64,000 nucleotides of DNA from Sporosarcina obsidiansis (GCF_009651005.1 NZ_WHVW01000014.1:24349-88348); one strand, 5' to 3'; counted from the first letter of the stretch, positions 52,569-61,101 are shown. The notes: generated from the sequence alone by a model not told the origin. Made by a program: numbers and translations.

Positions 52569-52802
52569 TTGGTATTGTTGCCGGTAGGAGCGATGGTTAT
52601 TGCAATTATTTATTATTTGGATGTTAATGAAAGGAGAACTCAGTTTTTTCTAATCAGTCTAACTCCATTAATAACTTTATTATGGTTTCCAGCACTAGTC
52701 ATCATCTGGGCAAGGTTGATGGTGATGAATCGAAAAGAAGAAAATATTCCAATCGAATATGTTAAGAAGTCGTCTAAATTAGTGTTTGCCATACTTCTAT
52801 AA
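52569..52802 (+). CDS. Small two-helix membrane protein, hypothetical
   Basis: About 77 aa, two predicted transmembrane helices (VLLPVGAMVIAIIYYL and FFLISLTPLITLLWFPALVI) joined by a short charged loop (DVNERRTQ), with a basic tail. The layout resembles PLDc_N/YxlE-type small membrane proteins, but no family is assigned. Start is doubtful: AAAGGAG is at 52523-52529, well upstream of TTG 52569; the frame stays open to an ATA at 52539, which would fit the site better. Confidence 0.45.
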   Translation: MVLLPVGAMVIAIIYYLDVNERRTQFFLISLTPLITLLWFPALVIIWARLMVMNRKEENIPIEYVKKSSKLVFAILL

Positions 52803-52904
52803 AATGGCTGATTGGTTATGTATTAAATCTTTAAACGTCTGTTTACAATAAAGAATGAATCAAAAGAATTGACGCATCCTACCTTAAAGGAGGTGTGCGC
52901 CATC

Positions 52905-53237
52905 ATTCAAAAACTATGTATGGCACTTGGAATCGCCTTGGCAAGTGCTTCAACTTGGACATATGTACCGATTGAAGCTACTGCGCAATCCGAGATTCCC
53001 TCGTATGCAAAGTGGTCTCGACTCGCAATTAAAGAGACTCAAGTTAAATATCCTCACGCGAATATCGTGGACTACTTGCATATAGGAAGCGAATCGAAGA
53101 AAGGGTCCACTGTTGAAAAATTTAGATTGTGGCTGAAGGATGGAAACCGTGAATTCGGGGTTCTCGTAAACGTCACGTATGCAGCCGAAACAGACAAGCT
53201 GATCAACATTGAATTTCAAGAGCTACATTTTTGGTGA
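52905..53237 (+). CDS. DUF3889 domain secreted protein (YqzG/YhdC-like)
   Basis: About 110 aa with a signal peptide (MALGIALASASTW core, cleavage probably near ATA-QS) and a mature part PSYAKWSRLAIKETQVKYPHANIVDYLHIG...EKFRLWLKDGNREFGVLVNV, which matches the DUF3889 family of small Bacillales secreted proteins; function unknown. A perfect AAAGGAGGTG (52886-52895) is not followed by ATG/GTG/TTG at usual distance: the in-frame codons there are ATC 52902 and ATT 52905. ATG 52920 would leave the signal peptide without its lysine. A rare ATT or ATC start is therefore likely. Confidence 0.7.
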   Translation: MQKLCMALGIALASASTWTYVPIEATAQSEIPSYAKWSRLAIKETQVKYPHANIVDYLHIGSESKKGSTVEKFRLWLKDGNREFGVLVNVTYAAETDKLINIEFQELHFW

Positions 53238-53244
53238 ATGAATC

Positions 53245-53286
53245 AACGAACCCGTGCCTACCAATAGGAGCGGGTTCGTTGGTTTA
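53245..53286 (+). terminator. Bidirectional terminator between the DUF3889 gene and nos
   Basis: AACGAACCCG / CGGGTTCGTT with a 16-nt loop. It lies between convergent genes, 8 bp after one stop and 3 bp from the other; T-rich sequence follows on the plus strand (GGTTTATT). Confidence 0.7.
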
Positions 53287-54396
53287 TTCAGGATCATTCT
53301 GATAAAAGAAATTGGGTGTGACGATGTCATTTTTATAAGGCTTGTGATAAATATGGGTGGCGGCTGGCGATAGAGGTGGAATGAGCCAAGTCCAATTTCC
53401 AGTGACGGGTCTTCCGCAATCACGTTCTTTTTTTTCAAAAGCCTTAAATTGTTTGGCAGCCGTGTGATGATCCACAAGCGTGACCTTCGCTTCCTTATAG
53501 GAATGCAAAACAGCGATATTTAATTCGACGAGTGCTTTGTCGATCCATAATGAACGATTAGATTTTGTATTCAATCCCATCAGCTTGGCGACGGATGGCA
53601 ACAAGTTGTAACGATCGCTGTCTGCGAGATTGCGTGCACCAATCTCAGTTCCCATATACCAACCGTTGAAAGGTGCCATCGGATACTCAATCCCCCCAAT
53701 GGTCAAGCACATATTCGAGATAATCGGAACTGCATACCACTTCATCTCTAGCTCTGCAATCCCTCTCAGTTCGGGATGAATGATCGGAACTTCTTTAACT
53801 ATCTCTTTCGGGATAGTAAAAAGTTTCGGCGGAAATCCATGCTCTTGAATCACGAGTGGTAAGATGTCGAAAGCAGTTTTTTCTCCTTGCCAGCCAAGCC
53901 CTTCACACATTTTTGTCAATTCGAGGGATGCGGAATCTCCGACAACAGTCGTCTCCTCTTTATATCCCGCATATCGAATTAATTGATGATTCCAGATACG
54001 CAGAGGATCCACCCCGTTTTTTCGCGGTGCGAAGACGGTAATCGTTGAACGGATGTCACCATTATTGGTAGCAAATTGGATATGATGCGTTAGCTTATCA
54101 AAGGCTTCATCAGCAGTTTGTACATGCCGTTCATCAAATACTTCGAGTGTCTCCCACAATAGGCGTCCGATGCACCGATTGCTGTTACGCCAAGCCATTT
54201 TTGCTCCGTGCTTCACTTCAAATCCTTTGTGGGTGTAAGTTCCACTTTGATTAATTTCTTCTTGAATCTCTTCTAATCTGGTCATTTGTTCTTCTTGAGA
54301 CAGTTTTAATTCCTCATAGCAGCTATGAATAAAACGTGCTGCTTCTTGAAACAGCTCGCTGCAATGTGCAGATAGCACCATGTTCATCAACTCCAT
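53284..54396 (-). CDS. nos: Nitric oxide synthase oxygenase (bacterial NOS)
   Basis: Heme- and pterin-dependent oxygenase converting L-arginine to citrulline and NO, with a generic reductase supplying electrons. It is ~370 aa, oxygenase domain only, as in B. subtilis Nos. The heme ligand is the Cys of WRNSNRCIGRLLWETL (aa ~69-84). Substrate and pterin regions include PFNGWYMGTEIGARNL and the C-terminal WTWLIPPLSPAATHIYHK. Start is uncertain: ATG 54396 lacks a Shine-Dalgarno, whereas ATG 54381 has GGAG 9 nt upstream. The start region is inside a perfect 9-bp inverted repeat (54388-54419). Confidence 0.95.
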   Translation of the reverse strand: MELMNMVLSAHCSELFQEAARFIHSCYEELKLSQEEQMTRLEEIQEEINQSGTYTHKGFEVKHGAKMAWRNSNRCIGRLLWETLEVFDERHVQTADEAFDKLTHHIQFATNNGDIRSTITVFAPRKNGVDPLRIWNHQLIRYAGYKEETTVVGDSASLELTKMCEGLGWQGEKTAFDILPLVIQEHGFPPKLFTIPKEIVKEVPIIHPELRGIAELEMKWYAVPIISNMCLTIGGIEYPMAPFNGWYMGTEIGARNLADSDRYNLLPSVAKLMGLNTKSNRSLWIDKALVELNIAVLHSYKEAKVTLVDHHTAAKQFKAFEKKERDCGRPVTGNWTWLIPPLSPAATHIYHKPYKNDIVTPNFFYQNDPE

Positions 54397-54419
54397 ACAG
54401 TGAGTCTAGCATGGAGTTG
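54388..54419 (-). promoter_or_regulatory. Inverted repeat over the nos start
   Basis: CAACTCCAT and ATGGAGTTG, perfect 9-bp arms 14 bp apart. On the nos transcript it would hide the first ATG and the GGAG used by the later ATG; as DNA it could be an operator. Confidence 0.5.
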
Positions 54420-54475
54420 GATGGGAAAAATGAAGAAATTTCGCCGAAATGTTGACATTTTCTATGATGATGCCA

Positions 54476-55915
54476 TTACGAACCCAATAACCGATTCAAC
54501 ATATCCTTCCCGCCATCTTTTGAATAAGACTTATATAAATGACTAGCTAAACGAATGGGATCACCAAAGAAGTATCGTTCGTATTGGGTCTGTCTCGTAC
54601 CAAACGAACTCATCGTTAGATCCCATGCCAACCGAAAGATCTTCACACGATCTTCTGCACTTTTCGTAGCACCTTGTAAATAACGTGTAAGATCAGGTTC
54701 AATAGCAGATTGAAAGTCCTTTTCAGTAGGAAGGGCGACCATGCCGCTTGCACCGATCAACTGAATGATTTCACTAAAGCGAGGATACATAGTAGGAAAG
54801 ATCGTACTGGCAACTTGTAGAGGCGCAAGACTAGGGCGCATATACCCCCATTGATCTAGTGCGGCATCATGTTCAGATTTGTCTAGTAAAGCTTTCATCG
54901 TTTCCAGTCCTACGATGATTTCAGATAGCTTCCCTTGAATATGAAGGTACTCTCCAACATTAATAGTTTGGACAAGCTCCTCAGCTAAGCTCAACATGAA
55001 TTCAGCTTTTACAATTTGCCGCGTGATCACTTGGTGAATCGCATAGGGGTGAAAGGAGCTTACTGCAAAAAAATCTTCCGCTACTTCTACGTTATGATAA
55101 AAGAATACACATTCCCAAGGAACGATTACTCGATCAAATACTACAATCGAATCCATCTCCTCAAATCTCGAGCTAAGCGGATAATTGAATGCCGACTCGC
55201 CTCCAACAAAAGATTCCCGACAAAGAAAACGTAATCCTTTCGTGTCGGAAGGAATGGAGAAAGCAAATGCCTCATCGGGATCACCAAGAAATTTTGGTGC
55301 ACTGAATACAAGTACTTCATCAGTAAGTCCACCTTGTGTGGCAAGTAGTCTGGCTCCTTTTATAATAAGGCCTTCTTTTGTTTTACCTACGATCTTAGCG
55401 GAAATGGGCTCTTCAGAAGTTTCAAAGTAGCTTTGCGAGCGATTGACCTGCGGCGTGATAAATGTATGAGTGAATGACAGATCATGCTCTCTTGCTCGTT
55501 CATAGAGAGCTTGGATATGTTCAGGAAAACAATTTTCTTTTCCAATCAAATGAGAGGAAGAAGAGGCGAAACTCATGATCACCGTATTCAGATAATCCGG
55601 ACTCCTTCCGAGTAGTCCACATGTGAGACGTGCCCACTGTTCCATCATCTTTCGCCGTTTTCGCAAATCTTCTTTCGTTTTTGGTTGTAAATAAGATAAG
55701 CCAACCAGCTCTTTAGATGTTGGAGAATCATATGTCATGATCGATTTGTTCGAAGGGAGCATCTGCCAATCATAAAGAGCTTCCTTTGTTTTAAGAAGTC
55801 CCTTAAATGCCGTATGTTGAGATATCGGTCCTTTCACCTGTTGTCCATCCAACCATATATCGGTATCTAGCTGATCGATACGGTCAATGAATTCATAACC
55901 CGTAATAGCTCCCAT
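54476..55915 (-). CDS. 4-hydroxyphenylacetate 3-hydroxylase family protein (HpaB/YoaI-like)
   Basis: FADH2-dependent aromatic monooxygenase oxygenase component, 479 aa. The family layout is present: N-terminal domain with GLLGRSPDYLN, central beta domain (GLIIKGARLLATQG; VIVPWECVFF), and the C-terminal helical domain with the R-T-Q region. ATG 55915 is chosen (AGGAGG 6 nt upstream); an in-frame ATG 24 bp earlier overlaps the promoter. No hpaC-like reductase lies in the window, so a housekeeping flavin reductase may serve. The natural phenolic substrate is unknown. It lies 79 bp upstream of nos on the same strand. Confidence 0.9.
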   Translation of the reverse strand: MGAITGYEFIDRIDQLDTDIWLDGQQVKGPISQHTAFKGLLKTKEALYDWQMLPSNKSIMTYDSPTSKELVGLSYLQPKTKEDLRKRRKMMEQWARLTCGLLGRSPDYLNTVIMSFASSSSHLIGKENCFPEHIQALYERAREHDLSFTHTFITPQVNRSQSYFETSEEPISAKIVGKTKEGLIIKGARLLATQGGLTDEVLVFSAPKFLGDPDEAFAFSIPSDTKGLRFLCRESFVGGESAFNYPLSSRFEEMDSIVVFDRVIVPWECVFFYHNVEVAEDFFAVSSFHPYAIHQVITRQIVKAEFMLSLAEELVQTINVGEYLHIQGKLSEIIVGLETMKALLDKSEHDAALDQWGYMRPSLAPLQVASTIFPTMYPRFSEIIQLIGASGMVALPTEKDFQSAIEPDLTRYLQGATKSAEDRVKIFRLAWDLTMSSFGTRQTQYERYFFGDPIRLASHLYKSYSKDGGKDMLNRLLGS

Positions 55916-55992
55916 CTTATGCCTCCTAAATATTCTCATTTGTATAGTATATTAGAATGCATATTCATGTGATCTAAACGAAAGGATTAATT

Positions 55993-57348
55993 TTACATAA
56001 GCTTTGTTCTTTTAAAGAAGAAAATGGCGACAAATAGCGTCAGAACATCCGCAATGGGCATTGAAAAAAAGATGGAAAACGCGGGAGGTATACCAAGAAT
56101 ATCAAACTTACTAAATAAAAAGGGCAGCATAATCACTAGAGGCACAACGGCAATGACTTGTCGAGTTAGCCCTAATACCACGGCTTGTATTTCTCTCTCC
56201 GTCACTTGAAGTAACGTCATGATGGTATACGTAATACCCAGTAAAGGAAAAGTCAGAAAGATGACTTTGCTAATAACTTGTGCTGCAGTTAAGATTGCCA
56301 GGTCCTCTGTGAATATACGAAGAAAATATTTTCCTACTACATAAATTATCATCGTAATACCGATTCCATAAATAAAGCAATATAAAACGGTTTGACGAAT
56401 AGTTTCTTTTTTCTTTTGCGCTACTTTTTTGCCATCGAAATAGGCGATGATCGTTTGAACGGCTTGTGTCATTCCGATAATCGGCATAAGGGCCAACATA
56501 TATAACTTATTGGCAACGTTCCAGACGGCTACATGAGAATTTCCTCCAATGGATATAAGTTGATGATTGACGATATAGGCAGAAAAACCAGCTAGTAGTT
56601 GGATAGCAGTTTGAGCAAAGCCGATTTTAAACATTTTATACGTCATGATTCCATATTCTTTCATTGGAATTTTGCTCGCCTTAAACCATAGATGGCCTTT
56701 GATTAGAAAGCTAGTTGCTAAAAGAGCACAGACTATCTCGCTGAGTAAAGTACCTAGGGCGATACCTGTCATACCAAGATGGAATCCAAATGTGAGCACG
56801 GCATTACTAGCGATATTGATAACGACTGACAAGGTAATGATAAAGGCTTCCATCTTTGGATAGCCAAACGCTCGGATTGAACTGGTTAGCGTGTAGCCAA
56901 GAGCACTGAAAATATTACTTACGAGAATAATCATTACATACTCGTGTGCAAGGTCATATACGTCACCTTTTGCACCTAAAGAAAGTAGAATGGGTTTGAT
57001 AAACAAGAATACAAGTAGGGATGTGCTACTACTAATAATAAGTGTCAGGAGGAAACCATTCTGGAAATAGCGATGCAATGAAAATTTATCTTGTCTACCT
57101 AAAAATCTGGAGATCATAATAGCTGTAGAAATGGCGAATAGGGTCTGCAAAGCCACAAATACAGCTAATAAAGGTGATAACAATCCCATGGCAGACAGTG
57201 CTGATTCACTTTGATTTCCCAGGTGGCCTGCAAATGATGTGTCGACAACTGAAGTAAGTGTCTCGACAATCAATGCAAAAATGGACGGCAGTGAAAATGT
57301 GAAAATTAGTTTTGGTATTGAAGTTTGATCATATATTGTTGAGCTCAT
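55993..57348 (-). CDS. MATE family efflux transporter
   Basis: A 451 aa multidrug and toxin extrusion antiporter with about twelve predicted transmembrane helices in two homologous halves (MatE repeat 1 aa ~15-175, repeat 2 aa ~240-400). SFAGHLGNQSESALSAMGLLSP is the NorM/DinF-like first-repeat segment. The start ATG 57348 follows TAGGAGGA; an upstream in-frame ATG has no site. It lies 50 bp after the WYL-type regulator, so the two probably form a regulator-pump operon. Substrate unknown. Confidence 0.92.
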   Translation of the reverse strand: MSSTIYDQTSIPKLIFTFSLPSIFALIVETLTSVVDTSFAGHLGNQSESALSAMGLLSPLLAVFVALQTLFAISTAIMISRFLGRQDKFSLHRYFQNGFLLTLIISSSTSLLVFLFIKPILLSLGAKGDVYDLAHEYVMIILVSNIFSALGYTLTSSIRAFGYPKMEAFIITLSVVINIASNAVLTFGFHLGMTGIALGTLLSEIVCALLATSFLIKGHLWFKASKIPMKEYGIMTYKMFKIGFAQTAIQLLAGFSAYIVNHQLISIGGNSHVAVWNVANKLYMLALMPIIGMTQAVQTIIAYFDGKKVAQKKKETIRQTVLYCFIYGIGITMIIYVVGKYFLRIFTEDLAILTAAQVISKVIFLTFPLLGITYTIMTLLQVTEREIQAVVLGLTRQVIAVVPLVIMLPFLFSKFDILGIPPAFSIFFSMPIADVLTLFVAIFFFKRTKLM

Positions 57349-57398
57349 AATTATTCCTCCTATCTCAACAATACATGCATAACCGGACATATAATGTC

Positions 57399-58043
57399 TT
57401 ATATAGATTTATTTTCGCGATAGGAGATAAAATTTCTACTGTATTCTTCGTTAGTCAATTCTGCACTGATGATATCCGACGTCTTAAGAAGAAGGTACTC
57501 TTCATGAAAAGCATAAAGGTATAAACCGTCAGATCGCAATACGTAACTGATGGGAGCTATTTTTAATTTGTCTCTAGCTATAGTGATGTTTACGTAATAT
57601 TCCTCATCCAAGCTTTTATTTAAAATAGTAAATACTGTGTTTGTCATATCAATCTTTTCAGGAAGTATGTCCACAATAAAGTAATCAGTTGCATCCTGTT
57701 CGTAAAGATATACCAATTCAGGGGCGATTAAGGCTAGTTTTTTCATTACTTGATCTTTATGTTTAGTAGTGGAAAACGCATCGTACATTGTCAATGCAAT
57801 CGTGATACTTTGCAAATCTTCATTGGTAAGAAGACTTCTTGATAATTTATAACTTTCTTCGATATAAATCCCCCCATATTTCCCTTGCTTGCAGGTAATA
57901 GGTATTCCTAGTGTAGATAACGCATCAATATCTCGCTGGATTGTTTTGATGCTCACTTCAAATAAAGTTGCCAGCTCACGATGGGTAGTATGTTTTACTT
58001 TCAATAAATGAAGAAGTATTTCCATTTGTCGGTTGCGAATCAT
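57399..58043 (-). CDS. HTH and WYL-like transcriptional regulator
   Basis: A 214 aa protein with an N-terminal HTH_11/DeoR-type helix-turn-helix (HRELATLFEVSIKTIQRDIDALSTLGIPI, aa ~22-50), followed by KYGGIYIEE, typical of the YafY/WYL family. The C-terminal ligand domain (ISYVLRSDGLYLYAFHEEYLLLKTSDI) fits a shortened WYL region. ATG 58043 follows AAAGGGGTG; the frame opens further upstream without a site. It probably controls itself and the MATE gene downstream, and may also affect the divergent aldolase gene. Confidence 0.85.
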   Translation of the reverse strand: MIRNRQMEILLHLLKVKHTTHRELATLFEVSIKTIQRDIDALSTLGIPITCKQGKYGGIYIEESYKLSRSLLTNEDLQSITIALTMYDAFSTTKHKDQVMKKLALIAPELVYLYEQDATDYFIVDILPEKIDMTNTVFTILNKSLDEEYYVNITIARDKLKIAPISYVLRSDGLYLYAFHEEYLLLKTSDIISAELTNEEYSRNFISYRENKSI

Positions 58044-58108
58044 TGAGGGCACCCCTTTCAATAGTGTACGTATATTCATTTTATCAATACTCTACACTTT
58101 ACACAGTA

Positions 58109-58137
58109 CTGCATTCCCAACATAGTTTTGTTACAAT
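58109..58137 (+). promoter_or_regulatory. Candidate sigma-A promoter of the aldolase gene
   Basis: CTGCAT (58109-58114), 17 bp spacer, extended -10 TGTTACAAT (TACAAT at 58132-58137), 36 bp before the gene. Confidence 0.5.
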
Positions 58138-58173
58138 TGAAAAAATGAAAGTGAATAGAGAGGAGTAAGACTA

Positions 58174-59220
58174 ATGCCAATTGATTTACGAAGTGATACA
58201 GTAACGACACCTACAGAGGAAATGCGTAACGCAATGCGTGATGCGGTGGTAGGTGATGATGTGTATGGTGATGATCCAACGATTAATGAATTGGAGCGGT
58301 TAGCGGCTAGTATGGTAGAGAAAGAAGCTGCATTATTTGTGACAAGCGGTACTCAGGGCAATCAAGTGGCGGTGCTAACACATACACACCGCGGTGATGA
58401 AATCATAGCAGAAGCAACTTCTCATATTGTTCATCATGAGACGGCAGGTTTGGCTGTAATTGGAGGCGTGCAGCCCCGGACAATTCAAGGGGTTAACGGC
58501 CAGATGCCGATTGATGAAATCGTGGCTGCTATTCGTGAACCTGATGTCCATAATCCGAGAACTGGGCTGATTTGTCTGGAAAATACGCATGGTGATTCAG
58601 GTGGTCGAATTTTGCCCCTAAATTACATGAAAGACGTATATGAAATTTCTCGAGCGCATCATCTTCCCATTCATTTAGACGGTGCGCGCTTATTTAACGC
58701 TGCAGTAGGATTAGGTGTCCAGCCAAAGGAAATTACAGCTTATACTGACTCTGTCCAATTCTGCTTGTCTAAAGGATTAAGTGCACCGATGGGATCGATT
58801 TTGGCAGGGTCTAAAGAGTTCATTGATCAAGCGAGGAAGTGGCGGAAGATGCTAGGGGGCGGTACCCGTCAGGCAGGAGTCGTTGGGGCAGCTGGAATTG
58901 TAGCGCTCAATGATATGGTCAGTCGACTGCCAGAAGATCACCGTCATGCCAAACAGCTTGCAGAAGGCTTAGCCCAGATTGATGGGATAGAAATCAATGC
59001 AATAGAAGTAGAAAGTAATATTCTATTTTTTTCCGTTGCACCGGTTGGATTAAGTTCAACGGAGTTTATTGAAAGACTTAAGAGTTATGATATTTTAGCA
59101 AATACGTATGGTTCATCTCAAATCCGGTTTGTAACGCATCGAGAAATTGAGACAGAGGATATTGAGCGTACGATTGCGTGTGTGAAAGAAATTTGTGCGA
59201 ATGAAAGAACTCATGTATAA
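58174..59220 (+). CDS. ltaE: Low-specificity L-threonine aldolase (GntG-type PLP enzyme)
   Basis: PLP fold-type I aldolase splitting threonine or allo-threonine to glycine and acetaldehyde. It is 348 aa with N-terminal DLRSDTVTTPTEEMR, GDDVYGDDPTINELE, the pyridine-stacking His region (SHIVHHETAG), HLDGARLFNA and the Schiff-base Lys in QFCLSKGLSAPMGS (aa ~190-203). GAGAGGAG precedes ATG 58174. The next gene follows after 19 bp and may be co-transcribed. Confidence 0.94.
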   Translation: MPIDLRSDTVTTPTEEMRNAMRDAVVGDDVYGDDPTINELERLAASMVEKEAALFVTSGTQGNQVAVLTHTHRGDEIIAEATSHIVHHETAGLAVIGGVQPRTIQGVNGQMPIDEIVAAIREPDVHNPRTGLICLENTHGDSGGRILPLNYMKDVYEISRAHHLPIHLDGARLFNAAVGLGVQPKEITAYTDSVQFCLSKGLSAPMGSILAGSKEFIDQARKWRKMLGGGTRQAGVVGAAGIVALNDMVSRLPEDHRHAKQLAEGLAQIDGIEINAIEVESNILFFSVAPVGLSSTEFIERLKSYDILANTYGSSQIRFVTHREIETEDIERTIACVKEICANERTHV

Positions 59221-59239
59221 GTAAGGGTGGCAATATTAA

Positions 59240-59854
59240 ATGAATGACCATAATGAAAATCTACTGGTGGATTATATCGTGGCTTGTACGAATTTGTATG
59301 GATTGGTTCCGATTGAAAAGGTGGTTAAGATTTACAATGGACAAAACGAAGAGCCTATTTCATTGGAAGCTGCAATTCCTTTTGTGAATTTGCAAGTAAT
59401 CAAAGAGCAATTAGAGGAAAGGTTTGTTTATGTTGATTTTGATCTTTTTGTGGCAGAAGCAGTGATTGAGTTGGATGAAAGAACTGTATTGGAACAACTA
59501 GCTACTGGGAAACCTTATTATGTACCAGGTAAAGAAGAGCTTCTTTTATTTTTGGATGAACAATATTTCCAACATACCCCTGAGCAAGAAAGATTGAGAC
59601 AGCAATTAAGACGAAATTTCGGTGATTCGATTGATATCGAAAGAGAAGTGGCAGAACTAGTGTTAAACCTGCAAATTAGTGGTGGTGATTTCACAAGTGT
59701 GTTGTCGTTTTTTCTTGAAGGTTTGGAGCTGCCTGTGTCAGAAGCTGAGCGTTATATCCCCCTGATTATCGATATCGCTAACACGACACGACTTTGGGAA
59801 AATCGAGGTCACACACCCGATGAATTAGTACAGCTCATAAATTCATTTAAATAG
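59240..59854 (+). CDS. Hypothetical cytoplasmic protein
   Basis: A 204 aa protein without signal peptide or transmembrane helix. It is acidic and largely helical. The C-terminal SFFLEGLELPVSEAERY followed by NTTRLWENRGHTPDEL resembles sequences found next to SEC-C domains, but no Cys-rich SEC-C motif is present. I assign no function. It lies 19 bp after the aldolase gene (TAAGGGTGG upstream) and 61 bp before the rhodanese gene. Confidence 0.75.
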   Translation: MNDHNENLLVDYIVACTNLYGLVPIEKVVKIYNGQNEEPISLEAAIPFVNLQVIKEQLEERFVYVDFDLFVAEAVIELDERTVLEQLATGKPYYVPGKEELLLFLDEQYFQHTPEQERLRQQLRRNFGDSIDIEREVAELVLNLQISGGDFTSVLSFFLEGLELPVSEAERYIPLIIDIANTTRLWENRGHTPDELVQLINSFK

Positions 59855-59915
59855 ACAACCATTCACCAGGCAATATAGAATAAAGATAAATTAAATACGT
59901 TGGAGGACATGACTC

Positions 59916-60218
59916 ATGGCATTGAAAGAATTAACAGCAAAAGAAGTACAAGAGCAATTAGAAAGTGGCAAGGAGCTTCATATTATTGATGTACGCGAAG
60001 ACGATGAAGTGGCACAAGGCATGATTCCGGGTGCAATGCATATTGCACTGGGAAATCTTCCGATTGAAATGCATGACTTGGATGAAGCGACTCCCTATAT
60101 TTTAGTCTGTCGTTCAGGTGGTAGAAGCGGACGAGCTCAGGAGATTTTAGCAGATGAAGGCTTTGACGTTACGAACATGACGGGCGGTATGCTGGCATGG
60201 GAAGGTCAAACTGAATAA
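59916..60218 (+). CDS. Single-domain rhodanese-like protein
   Basis: A 100 aa rhodanese fold with IIDVREDDEVAQGMIPGA and the active-site loop CRSGGRSGRA (Cys ~aa 66), which would carry a persulfide. It resembles the small rhodaneses of Bacillales (YtwF/YqhL type) used in sulfur transfer. TTGGAGGA precedes ATG 59916. A terminator follows immediately. Confidence 0.93.
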   Translation: MALKELTAKEVQEQLESGKELHIIDVREDDEVAQGMIPGAMHIALGNLPIEMHDLDEATPYILVCRSGGRSGRAQEILADEGFDVTNMTGGMLAWEGQTE

Positions 60219-60226
60219 TGGATAAG

Positions 60227-60265
60227 ACGCCAGAAAGAGATCCACTTCTTTCTGGCGTTTTTTTG
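60227..60265 (+). terminator. Intrinsic terminator after the rhodanese gene
   Basis: ACGCCAGAAAG / CTTTCTGGCGT with a 9-nt loop and TTTTTTT. Confidence 0.92.
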
Positions 60266-60387
60266 TAACATGTGTTCCGTGGTTTTTTGCTCACTAACAT
60301 CAGTCAACCGCTCATAACAGAATACTGACCCGTGAGACATAACAACAAAGGTCCAAGCGTATAGTGAAAGAAAAAGGCGGTGTATGG

Positions 60388-61101
60388 ATGAAAAAATGGC
60401 TTGCAGTAGGCTTGCTGTTATTTTTTTCACTAGGTGGTGTGTGGTATGGCGTAAAGGCATCGGATAGAGGTTTCTTTACTCCAGCAGAGCTAGGTGGTGT
60501 GAAAATTCTCATCGATCCTGGACATGGCGGAGAAGATGGAGGAGCTTCTGCAGAAGAAGTGATTGAAAAAGATATTACATTGAACATTTCTCATGAAGTT
60601 AGAAAGTTGCTAGAGAAAAAAGGAGCTACGGTGTCGATGACTAGAGAAAAAGAAGGTGATGCCATTGCAGAGCACGCACCTTCGGAGAAGTTCCAATCCA
60701 ATCGGAGTCGAAAATTTGCCGATCTTAAACTGCGAGAGAGTATGGCGAACGAAAAAAAACCAGACATGTTTGTTAGTATTCATGTCAATGCAATTCCAGA
60801 AGAGCGTTGGAGAGGTGCGCAAGTGTTTTACCATCCTAATGGACATCCTGCGGGCAAGCAGTTAGCAACATCAATCCAAGATGAATTAAGTGATCAACTG
60901 AAAAATACAGATAGAGAAGCCATGAAGATTACAGGCGTCTACTTACTGAAGAAAGTACCGGTACCTGCTGTATTGGTGGAAACAGGCTTTTTGTCTAATC
61001 CAGAAGAGCGTAAATTATTAGCTGATAAGGCATATCAGAAAAAAGTAGCAGCTGCAATTGTAGATGGAATTGTAAAATATGAGCATGCTGAGGAACAGTA
61101 A
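60388..61101 (+). CDS. cwlD: Germination-specific N-acetylmuramoyl-L-alanine amidase CwlD
   Basis: Needed to make muramic-delta-lactam in spore cortex peptidoglycan. It is 237 aa, exactly the B. subtilis length. An N-terminal signal/anchor (KKWLAVGLLLFFSLGG) precedes an Amidase_3 domain: zinc ligands in DPGHGGEDGG and the SIHVNA motif, and the late catalytic Glu in AVLVETGFLSN. ATG 60388 is taken with GGCGGTG upstream; a GTG 24 bp earlier is less likely. Order cwlD-salA-gerD-kbaA matches Bacillus; mother-cell or forespore sigma control is expected but I could not fix a promoter. Confidence 0.95.
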   Translation: MKKWLAVGLLLFFSLGGVWYGVKASDRGFFTPAELGGVKILIDPGHGGEDGGASAEEVIEKDITLNISHEVRKLLEKKGATVSMTREKEGDAIAEHAPSEKFQSNRSRKFADLKLRESMANEKKPDMFVSIHVNAIPEERWRGAQVFYHPNGHPAGKQLATSIQDELSDQLKNTDREAMKITGVYLLKKVPVPAVLVETGFLSNPEERKLLADKAYQKKVAAAIVDGIVKYEHAEEQ

